Assembly (NCBI GenBank): GCA_947247005.1
Contig: OX365955.1
Location: 32,281,822-32,345,821, forward strand
DNA: 64,000 nucleotides
Direction: 5' to 3'
From: Spisula solida
Lineage: Eukaryota > Mollusca > Bivalvia > Venerida > Mactridae
Shown: one piece after another, positions 55,266-64,000 of the stretch
Numbering within the stretch: the stretch's first letter is position 1
How the letters are laid out: each line of letters starts with the position of its first letter
The notes under the pieces: model-generated
The model's input: the letters and a program-made list of their open reading frames with translations, nothing else
What the model was told of the DNA's origin: nothing
Database searches by the model: none
Translations under genes and position numbers: made by a program

Positions 55266-55469
55266 GATGTATCGAGATTCCTACCGTGAGTAAGGGCAAT
55301 ACCAGGCCGTCAAATGCAAAACAAACAAGGTTTGTGTGAAGAAACAACTTTTGATTGGTTATGCAAAATATTATGTCGATAGGTACTGAACTTTTCCCAC
55401 AACATCAAAAATACTACCCTAAAACCACTTACGCTTCTTTTTTAACTGAGTTTACTATTTACAACAGAC

Positions 55470-55545
55470 TACCGTGGTCTTGTAGTTAAAGAATCGGCGA
55501 CGAGAAGAGGAGGTTGTAGGTTCGAATGGACGTTTAAATGAAACA
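55470..55545 (+). repeat. tRNA-like SINE head fragment
   Basis: CTACCGTGGTCTTGTAGTTA resembles an A box region and GGTTCGAATGG a B box. The acceptor and anticodon stems do not form, so it is not a tRNA gene. Confidence 0.5.
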
Positions 55546-55595
55546 TAATATATGCTATTCTTTTCAAAAATTCATACATGCATTCCAATAGATCT

Positions 55596-55598
55596 GTG

Positions 55599-55633
<35 letters not shown>

Positions 55634-55725
55634 CCAACCAACCAACCAACCAACCAACCAACCAACCAATCAATTTGTCTATCAATCATTTTGTCTATCA
55701 ATCATTTTGTCAATCAATCATTTTG

Positions 55726-55774
<49 letters not shown>

Positions 55775-55800
55775 TAATTTAAATCAATCAATCAACCAAT
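55596..55800. repeat. (AATC)n / (AACC)n microsatellite
   Basis: AATC units pass into AACC units and back, interrupted by four ATTTTGTC(A/T)ATC blocks. A separate AATC run begins at the window end (63987-64000). Confidence 0.95.
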
Positions 55801-56328
55801 GTGTCTCAATTTAGATCTATACATACCCTGTAGTTTGACAAACTTTAAATGCATTGTACCCGGTATATGGCCGATTATATCAATAAACTTTCAATTTAAG
55901 CTGGAATATTAATAATTCATAACTCGTTACTTGTATCGGAGTAGCTGCCCTGGAGGTGGTGGCTATTTCCTCACATCTGTTGGAAGACGCGTAAAAGACA
56001 GGTCGTAAGTTATTTTGTTTAACTTCCTTATGTTTTATATAAATTAGCTAGGATTTTTATTACATTTATCAATATAACACTCATCATAACTGAAATAGTA
56101 GAAGGCCTACATTTTGTCGACTGCTTTTATATTATATAATATCATATAATTATATGTGCATTATAAGACAAAATAAAAAATAACTTAACAACAGCGTACG
56201 TTGAGCAAAGGTGACAATCTTCTACGAACATTATATTGGGTTTAAAAATATGATTTCATTAACTTGTTTATATAAATGTATTATTGTAAATTATTATCAT
56301 TTATGACTTTAAACACTGAATAATATAT

Positions 56329-57010
56329 GAGCCAGTCTCCAGGAAAACCTGCTCTTTTGACAAAATATTTGATTTTGAGATTTTTTATTAATTAAAAGAG
56401 TAATCTTAATGAAGCAAAATACAAAAGAAATTTTGTGAGTATCTTGATTTTTAAGGAAGTTACAGCTGTTTTGTTTAGGCTCTATTCAGAGCTTTTTTGT
56501 GTGTCGTCGCAAACGTCATTCAAACGTTATTCGACGTCGTTGTAACAAGTACTTTGTAATTACAGTATTTGATCAATACTTGACAAAAACTATTCAATAT
56601 GGTATCACGTTTTAGAATGATTTTTAAAGTATAAAAATATATATCCAAATTGTAAATGTTCACATTCAGACAAAGGCTACTACAGTTTTAAACAACTAAC
56701 CCCTCGTTTTTCTAAATCAGAGTACTTTTCTAAAATTGGTCACCATAGCAACTAAGCAAGTGATTTCGAAATTAAAGCTAAGATATAGATTCTAGTAATA
56801 TATCAATACATTACTTAAAATTGAATATATAGATATGTCATTTTTTTCTTATTTTAAAGCTTTTTTAAAACTTTGTTACTGAATAAGAATATTTTATTCA
56901 AACAATCAAGGGTCATATTACATGACATGTAAATCACAGTATAAAAATCTAATGAACACATGTAGTAATAACATAATGTCAAAATAGCTGGTTTTCCTGG
57001 AGACTGGCTC
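56329..57010. mobile_element. 682-bp element with GAGCCAGTCTCCAGG ends
   Basis: GAGCCAGTCTCCAGGAAAAC and GTTTTCCTGGAGACTGGCTC are exact inverted ends, with arms of about 34 bp. ATAT flanks both sides, compatible with a short target duplication. No coding. It lies upstream of the LamG gene. Confidence 0.72.
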
Positions 57011-57514
57011 ATATACATGAACAGTGTACATATCTAGTTACGCTGTCCAAACTAACTGTGCCGCTGACTTAGTGGAACATTGAAATTGAGTATTACATAT
57101 ACATGATTGTCGAATGTCGACATATTGATAATATTCCCTATCGTGTCAAAGAGAGGCCTCCGCATCAGGTCAAACTTCAATTTAGTTGCAACTCCTCGTC
57201 TGTCAACGACAGTGCAAACCATACGATCATTATATGCGCATTTTCCCCTATTAATTCAAAACAAATGAATGTTCATCACTAACTTATTTCAGTTTTCGTA
57301 ACTATCGTTTTTAAAAGTGTACTAAATGTAGTACAAGCGTACATTGTCGTGCGCAGTTCATGATTAAGGTCTACATCTTTATTAAATAGTCTTCAGTACT
57401 TGTGTTCATATTGGACCGAGGTCCAACAATGTATATTTGTATATTTCTTTATTAAATTTTGATAGTGACACGAACAAGCGTTCGTACAATTATAATGTTA
57501 CATTATTTCAGATT

Positions 57515-60500
57515 ATGGATCGCTGGTATATATTAGGTGTAGTTGTAACAGCGTTCTTTGGTACGTAACACATCTTAAATTCTATCTTTCACAGGTATAT
57601 GTGTATCTATTTTTTAAATTTAGTTAAATATTGTCATTACACTGTATGTTCCGTTGCATTGTCCCAATACAAAATGTAATTGTATATCGCATTTTCACAA
57701 CAAAAGCAAAAAATCAAAGTTGACTTTGTCGTATCTTCCACGAAAAAGCGACAATATGTTACCAAAAAGATGTCGTGTTTCGCATTAGATCGGTCGTTTC
57801 TTTGCTTTTTCTAGCGAAAATGTAACAATGCGAACACATGACCTTGTCGTGTTTTCGCGTTTTCGTTTTTCGCATCTTCGCTTTGTCGCATCGTTGAATT
57901 GTGTCATTGTCTTATTGTCGTTTTTCACCATCATATCGATCGAATGATATTCGAGGTTGTTCGAAAAGAAATGCAACTGTCTCTCTTACTTTTAATCGAC
58001 AGAATCATTCACAATAAACCTTTCAATGAACTCTGCTTTACACATGGCACACTTATTAAAAGTATTGCCGCCTTCAAAGGGTACACCAGTCATGAACTGC
58101 GATTTGGCTTGCCACATAGTTTTTCTGGAAACGTACGTACCAACATTCTACCGCTTGCGATTTAAACCCAAAAGCTACAAACAAGTTGCATGTGACTTGG
58201 TCCAAAGAATAGACTTGGTGCTCGTGCATAATTATTTATATGTATATGCATTTTGCTCAAGCACTACTTTGCATTAAATACCTTGTGCAAAATGCATTTT
58301 AATGTGAAAAGTACGTTATGTTTCATTTCATTAACATTTCGAAGTTTTTCCTGAATAAAATGTCTGTGGAACCTGCTTCTAATAAATGTATTTGAATAGC
58401 AGGACCTTGGTGGGTGAAGAAAATCAAATGCAACACTTTCGTCTCTGACTTTGGATGTTTTACAATTTCGGGCTTCTTAGAATTTCTGGTAGCGCATGTA
58501 TCATATTCCTGCTTCAGACTTGGTTAATTCATCCTCTGTTATACTGCGATAAACGTTCTTTTTGAAGGTACTGGGGTATAACCATAACTTTAATCTTTTT
58601 TTGGCATAAGATGACGTTTTGATTGCCACTAAATGGCATCCAGTGGAAATTAAAGTTGTAAATTTCAAGAAATTTCTTCCAAAGAAGTGAACTTTGGATA
58701 AGCTCATGCTTGTACGACGGTCAACGGTCAATCAACGGTCCAACAGTCTATATTGCAGCTTAGAGGCCAATATCCAGCATATTTGGTTGTTGTTGTTTCA
58801 TATTTGAAGGTTAACTGTTTCCACTGGCACCAGAACACCAAACTGTGATTTAAATATTATCAAAATAAGTTTTAAACCAAATCAAACTCAAAAACGCAGA
58901 TTATTGACAGGGCCCGTTCGTAGTTTGTCTATATATTACACATGGTAATGAAGCCGATTCGCGGTACCACTCGTTTTCATACTCGTATTTTCCATACGCG
59001 CCGATAAATCGTCAAAGTTATTATACAGTTCGACAGATAAATGATTTATCTTTAAGATGCAACCGAAAATGCGGTACAACTTGTCGTATTTATCAAGTAA
59101 TACTGCTTTTTTCCTTGCCTTTGACGTTTCTGTAATTTTCTTTCACTCTTAACTTCCGGTACAACAACAACAACAACGTAACCTGTTATTTGATTGGTCC
59201 AAATTTTCCGCGTAGATTTCCCGCAATATGTCAATTCGTGTAGCCCATTACCATATTGTACAAATTTTGATATCTGAGTAAATTGAGATATTATTTCATT
59301 CATGACTTTATGAAACAGTAGCTGTCAGATACCGCGTGAGAAAAAAAATCCTAATTAATTGGACTTTAAATTTCCCTCCCGGTAATCAGTTGGAAATGAG
59401 CAGCCAATCAGATCGACCGTACAACAATAACCGGAAGTTTACAGTGAAAGATTTTGCAATAATTTTGACAGATCGACAAATCACTCACTTATCAAAGCTG
59501 TGGTGAGTCGTAGTCTTTTAAAACAGTCAGATTTTCGATTGCATCTTAAAGATAAATCATTTATCTGTTGAACTGTATTAATACTGAGACGATTTATCGG
59601 CGCGTATTGAAAATACGAGTTTAAAAACGAGTGGTACAGCGAATCGGCTTCATTACCATGTGTAATATATAGACAAACTACAAAGGGGCCGTGTCAATAA
59701 ATCTGCGCTTTTGAGTTTGTGTTTGGCTTGATTAGGTTTAAAACTTATTTTGACATAATTTAAACCACAGTTTGGTGTTCTGGTGCCAGTGACTGTTTCT
59801 TAAGAAATGTTTTATTTCTTGAGGCATCTAGTATCAACCCTCCTAGTTAAGTCTCTGAAAAATAACGGGGATTGAAATGAGAAATGGACGTTCACGTTAC
59901 AACCTCGTATACCTTGGTAGAGGATATAGAGATCAGAGGATTTACATTATTTGTTGATGGGTTGTAGAGGGCAATATGGGGGTCATATACACATGGCAAG
60001 CACCACCTGTGGAATTGAGTTGCATTTCATTTCGAATACCCCTCGTACATTTCAATTGTAATCTTTCCTTTCTGAACACTCTGTAGATCAATAATATGGT
60101 GAAAAGTCGACAATGCAGCTATGCAAATAAAAGCGAAAACTCGACAAAGTCATCTTTAAATTGTATGTATTACAGATAGCGTATATGCGCCTCCTGGTGC
60201 TCCGTGCGAGGCTCCGTCGTTACATGTATGGCCTTTAGGACCAACAATGCAGGACCTTGACTGTGTCACTATGACAAGGGGCACGATGGGAAGTGATCTA
60301 GCCATTGGCTCGTTTCAACCGGTTCTTGGTTATAATTCCACCAGGTTGAGTGGTACCCCTGATTCTTACATCACAGTGAGGGTAGACGCGTATACACCCA
60401 TTGATTCATTAGACGACTATGCATTCCAATTATACGTGAAATTTGATACCGTCACACAAGGAACTATTTTTAGTTTCGAGAGTGATACACAGTCTTTTGG

Positions 60501-62239
60501 CGCCATAACGAAGTTTAGATTGGAAATATTCAACGGCGACCTTCTGTTGAACGTTACAGCTTATGGAGCGAAAGTGGTCACAACTAGTTTGGTGGCAGGA
60601 ACGTGGTATCATATTGTATTAATGCGCGACAAAAATCAAAATTTCTTTACGTACCATCTGGATCACAGCAGCTCTCGTATCGATGCAACAATACACAATG
60701 ATATTACGGACATGGCCACATTATTTCCGGCCACTGTGATTGTCGGCCGAGACAAGGACGGTATCAACCCTTTACGAGGGGACGTTTCGTGTCTGCAGTT
60801 TGTTCCATGCAAGAATCCGTATTTGAATACCTACGATAGTAACTGCGTCCCTGTGGTATGGCCGACTACCACCACGACTACAACTACAACCACAACCATG
60901 GGAGTAACTACCACCACACCCGTGGCCACTCACCTAGCACAAAATTGCTCTGTCGGTAAGCATGGACTCTTTTATGCAGAAAACGCTTTGAAGTATTTTG
61001 ATGATACAAGAATAGTTGTAGATATTAATATTGGATTTAATTAACAAATTGTATACAGTAACTGTAATAGTTACTGGAAAAGAGTGCGATAACTTCACTT
61101 CACTAACTCAATTAAAACACATACAATGTACAAATTACTAATGTGCGGAATTAATGGATCGCCCTGTACGCAGTGGTAGCAGCTCCCAGACTGACCAAAT
61201 CGTTTGGGTTAAAGAGCATCTTTGGGAAATCAGGAAATGATTTACTCATATAATGGGAGGTGTTACACTATACCATACCTCGGTTATAATTAGGCGTTTG
61301 AGTTTTTAAAACCCGTTAAGATTTAAAACAAAACGTTGGTTTTAACTACAATGATGCTAGGATCTCAGGTAACTGTATCATTAATAAAGAGTAAACAAAA
61401 CATTTTTTTATTTATAATATCTTAGAAAGGTTTATAACACGGGAAATTGTCCACACAGTCACTGAGGTGCAGTTTCTTTTTAATACACATTTGATTAATA
61501 CCGGTGGTATATTTACATAATCAGAAACTAGAGAGCTTCGTCTTTAGTTTATATAATTATTTCAAAAGTCCGTCCATACATAAGAAAATAAACCCAACGG
61601 GCGTGAAATCACTTTCGTTTTACTTGTTTGGAATAGCAGTGTCTTTTCTATTGAACACACCTCAGTGATTGACTGGACACCGTGGTATTCATTTCCTGGT
61701 ATAACATTTTAACTAGTTGATCAATTTCGGTGGGATTTTGCATGGAGGTAGTTCCAACGAGGTTTTCTATGAATGTAATTACTTTATGAAGGTATTGAAC
61801 GCCAATTCTTGATGCCATGAAAATCTGACGACTTTAGTACAAATGTACTTTCTATGATAACATAAAGTTTATAAAATATTTTTTCTGTTTATCAATGATA
61901 CAGTTACCTGTGGCTATGATATGTTTATGAGAAATTGGAACAGCAGATTTACGTTGTCAATGTCAATATCTGTGTAATAAAATAATACTGTGATGTTTGA
62001 TTTATTTTCCAGGTGCCGACGTGTGTAAGCGCTATACACTACTTGCCAAGGATCTGGTATTTGCTACTCCAGCAGATATAATACTTACAGTCCCTGGTAG
62101 AAGCAGTGTCGATTGTGGTCGTCAATGTACCATACATACACCATGTGATGCCTACAGTTTTGATGGGGTGTTATGCACGCTTGGTCTAAATGGACAAACC
62201 GTTTTTGGACAAGGGTCTAAGTTCTATACTGTAACATAA
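57515..62239 (+). CDS. Secreted LamG-like / apple (PAN)-like domain protein, three exons, 350 aa
   Basis: Exons 57515-57560, 60176-60955 and 62013-62239 (stop TAA), GT/AG and in phase, 1053 nt. Exon 1 encodes most of a signal peptide (MDRWYILGVVVTAFF). An acceptor-like TTTCAG 3 bp before the ATG suggests a further 5' non-coding exon. Residues about 75-245 form a concanavalin-like LamG domain with FQLYVKFDTVTQGTIFSF, LVAGTWYHIVLMRD and VIVGRDKDGINPLRGDVSCL. A Thr-rich linker (about 250-275, PTTTTTTTTTTTT) suggests mucin-type O-glycosylation. Residues about 277-350 have an apple/PAN-like Cys pattern (DVCKRYTLL, SSVDCGRQCTIHTPCDAYSF, VLCTL). Such proteins bind glycans or other proteins outside cells; the ligand is unknown. 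The domain order, with no membrane anchor, suggests a soluble product. Confidence 0.88.
58822..59791. mobile_element. 970-bp DNA element, ~250-bp inverted repeats, 8-bp target duplication
   Basis: The ends are CACTGGCACCAGAACACCAA and TTGGTGTTCTGGTGCCAGTG. ACTGTTTC is duplicated at 58814-58821 and 59792-59799. The arms pair for about 250 bp with scattered mismatches, including TTTGTCTATATATTACACAT and GATAAATGATTTATCTTTAA. The spacer has no coding. The 8-bp duplication fits hAT or P; the arm length is unusual for either. It sits in intron 1 of the LamG gene. Confidence 0.87.
60956..62012 (+). other. Intron 2 of the LamG/PAN gene, nothing else seen
   Basis: AT-rich intron starting GTAAGC and ending TTTTCCAG. 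No repeat or RNA gene recognised. Confidence 0.6.
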
Positions 62240-62285
62240 ACACAACCATGATAACTTCAATTTGACAGTTTTTCTAAACACTATA

Positions 62286-62565
62286 CAGTCAGGACTCGTT
62301 ACAACGACATTCGATATACCGACAATTTCGTTATAACGACACCAATTGGTGGGGACGAATTATATACATTGTACAACGTTAATAGTATCCGTTATAACGA
62401 CATATTCACTAACCGACACCGACAGCAAAAAGATGGGAACGAATCGATTGTTTACACAGTAATTAATACTCGATATACTGACACTATCAAGGGACTATTT
62501 TTCACACCTGAACTATTTATCGGCTACACAAAGTCACCGTCTGAGCAAGGAGCCTAATTATGTAC
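62286..62565. mobile_element. Partial second copy of the pogo-like element
   Basis: From CAGTCAGGACTCGTTACAAC, preceded by TA, to CAAGGAGCCTAATTATGTA it matches the first ~270 bp of 29361-30135. The rest, including the right terminal repeat, is absent. Confidence 0.8.
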
Positions 62566-64000
62566 ATTTTGTACTAGTAAAGCTATTTTAGAGTTTAACT
62601 AGTCCAGCAAAACGTTTAAAAAATCTCATGAATGGTTTGTTTATATAAATATTACATGTTTGATAGCTCTTGTGCTACTAAAGCAAAACTGTTGAACGCC
62701 TACATGTGCAAATACGCGTGTGTTATGCTAAATATAGGTTTATTTGGAAACATTAGGTAGTCTTTCCCATCATGTTGCATGCATATAAAATGATTATCAT
62801 ATGTATGTTCCGTTGCAAGTTACCAGTTTACTTCTGACATATAAGGCCACATGCCCATGTACATTACAATATATCGCTCGATTAGAATGACAAGGTCGTA
62901 TAAGACTCATACATATTTGAAATCTGCATCACAAGGCGCTTCTTGTGAGTATATTTTCATGAAATTCGTAACTGGTCATGTCGACGAAACCGAATTTTAA
63001 AAAGCTTGTTTTGTAGTGATGTAATTTTGACGGTTTTGAATACGTTAATAAACAAGATGGATGTGTTTTCCGGAGCTAGTATGTTATGTAATTTTGAGCA
63101 TTGAAATGATGACAAATATTTATTAACACATAAATTGAATGATAGACAAATTTAGTTCGCTTTCTTCACAGAATCTGTATCAGTAATAATGAACGAAACA
63201 TAAGCATTTGCTTTATTTGTAGTGAGCGGAATACGAGTACTTAAAATTGTCCCACTTTAAAAAAATAACTAAAAAATACCCCAAGTATTTTAATATGCAA
63301 ACATATACAATTGTCCACATTTGCTTTTTGTATTTTAATATGTTTTACCAATTTCGCTTATTTTTCTGTGTAAAATAAGGGTCTTATCTTTGAAATGCTT
63401 GCAATGATGACATTTCTATAAACAGATGAGTGAGTACTTAAAATTGTCACACCTTAAACATTTTTACGCCATTTGAAACACAAAAAAACACACTTATATT
63501 TAGGTGTTATTAAAGCGAATAATATGTACCTTTATAGTGTTTGTATTACATTTAACATATGATTTAATGTTAGTATGTTATGTATTAAAAATATAACATG
63601 AAATAAAAATATGCCTGATGTGAAATAATAGCATTTAGGTGACCCCTTTTACCGTGCAAAAGTTTGGAGTTACGCGTTTTGTGTTACGCTTATGGGTCGC
63701 AACGTTTAAGGTTACGTCGTTACTATTTTTTTATAGTGCAGTTCCATCTTAAGGTACTAGAACACGTTCCTCGGGAAAAAAAGAAATGTCGGCCAATTTT
63801 GTTCAAACTTGGTACAAACAATCATTAAACACTCCTCTTTATGTTGATGTATTTATGTTAGCAATAAACACGTTGATACGGACGTCATAGCGCCACCTGG
63901 CGGACACGCGCGTATTGATACCAATAAATTAATTTGTCAATTAATCAATTTATTAATTAATTAATTCATCAAAACAATTTGTATATCAATCAATCAATCA
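62566..64000. other. No gene seen; diverged repeat near 62907
   Basis: Segment 62907-63010 (ATATTTGAAATCTGCATCAC, GGCGCTTCTTGTGAGTATAT) is a diverged relative of the interior of the MITE at 44636. The window ends in the start of an (AATC)n run. No coding support. Confidence 0.45.

Larger units (their letters stand above)
51892..55288. mobile_element. 3.4-kb non-autonomous DNA transposon, CACGGTAGGAATC ends, 5-bp target duplication
   Basis: The two 44-bp terminal repeats start CACGGTAGGAATC and differ at one position; both contain CGATACATCGCTTTTGAGTT and CCGTCAGAGC. AGTAA is duplicated exactly at 51887-51891 and 55289-55293. TTCCGT-containing motifs (ACAAATTCCGT, GAGTTCCGTCAGAGC) recur in both arms in inverted orientation: 51946, 51986, 52366 and 52404 on the left; 54300-54365 and 54705 on the right. 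The right arm also holds the 39-bp array. No transposase was recognised in about 2.3 kb of interior. A CAC start with a 5-bp duplication is what Transib/RAG-like elements show, but the AT-rich target is atypical for them. Confidence 0.85.

Noticed and set aside
54677..55339. Long open frames encoding a 13-residue repeat protein
   Set aside because: The 39-bp unit is a multiple of three, so several frames are open on both strands. The array lies at a transposon end and copies part of its terminal repeat. No splice, start context or domain supports translation.
55552..55814. Gln/Ser/Ile/Asn-rich peptides
   Set aside because: They arise from the (AATC)n/(AACC)n microsatellite read in different frames.

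Overview
The window is AT-rich animal DNA with long introns, canonical GT/AG splice sites and very dense interspersed repeats. The repeats include tRNA-derived SINEs, CR1/L2/jockey-like LINE fragments, hAT-, Tc1/mariner- and pogo-like elements, foldback MITEs and many tandem arrays. The style of the repeats, a single-exon Toll-like receptor and a LamG/apple-type secreted protein suggest a mollusc, most likely a marine bivalve. The species cannot be named from sequence alone.

Layout. (1) 1-13207, plus strand: the 3' part of a ZnT1-type zinc exporter (SLC30A1), seven exons from the transmembrane segment before the His-rich loop to the stop codon. Its introns hold a 34-bp satellite, a 38-bp CACGTG-containing array, SINEs, a hAT MITE with its 8-bp target duplication and a foldback element. 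(2) 13208-26075: no recognisable gene, a patchwork of nested MITEs and 145-bp-unit palindromic repeats. (3) 26076-38096, minus strand: a complete nine-exon TRDMT1 (DNMT2) tRNA-cytosine-38 methyltransferase reconstructed in phase throughout, 565 aa, with a long lineage-specific insertion. Its introns carry an antisense LINE, a hAT element, a pogo-like element and a TA-flanked element with a repeat nested inside it. (4) 38186-38257, plus strand: tRNA-Glu(CTC), 89 bp from the TRDMT1 start codon in divergent orientation. (5) 38692-44890: a decayed reverse transcriptase, a (TGCG)n microsatellite and foldback elements, with no host gene seen. (6) 44891-47197, minus strand: an intronless 768-aa Toll-like receptor. 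(7) 47200-57500: gene-poor, with a decayed mariner, a decayed Tc1 transposase and a 3.4-kb non-autonomous DNA transposon (51892-55288) with CAC-starting inverted repeats, a 5-bp target duplication and a 13-copy subterminal array. (8) 57515-62239, plus strand: a three-exon secreted protein with a LamG-like domain, a Thr-rich linker and an apple/PAN-like domain. Intron 1 holds a 970-bp element with ~250-bp inverted repeats.

The host genes do not form a pathway. The one suggestive pairing is TRDMT1 beside a tRNA-Glu gene that has C at position 38, the base this enzyme family modifies. Exon structures were read by eye from splice sites and reading phase. Family names rest on recognised motifs, not on database searches.
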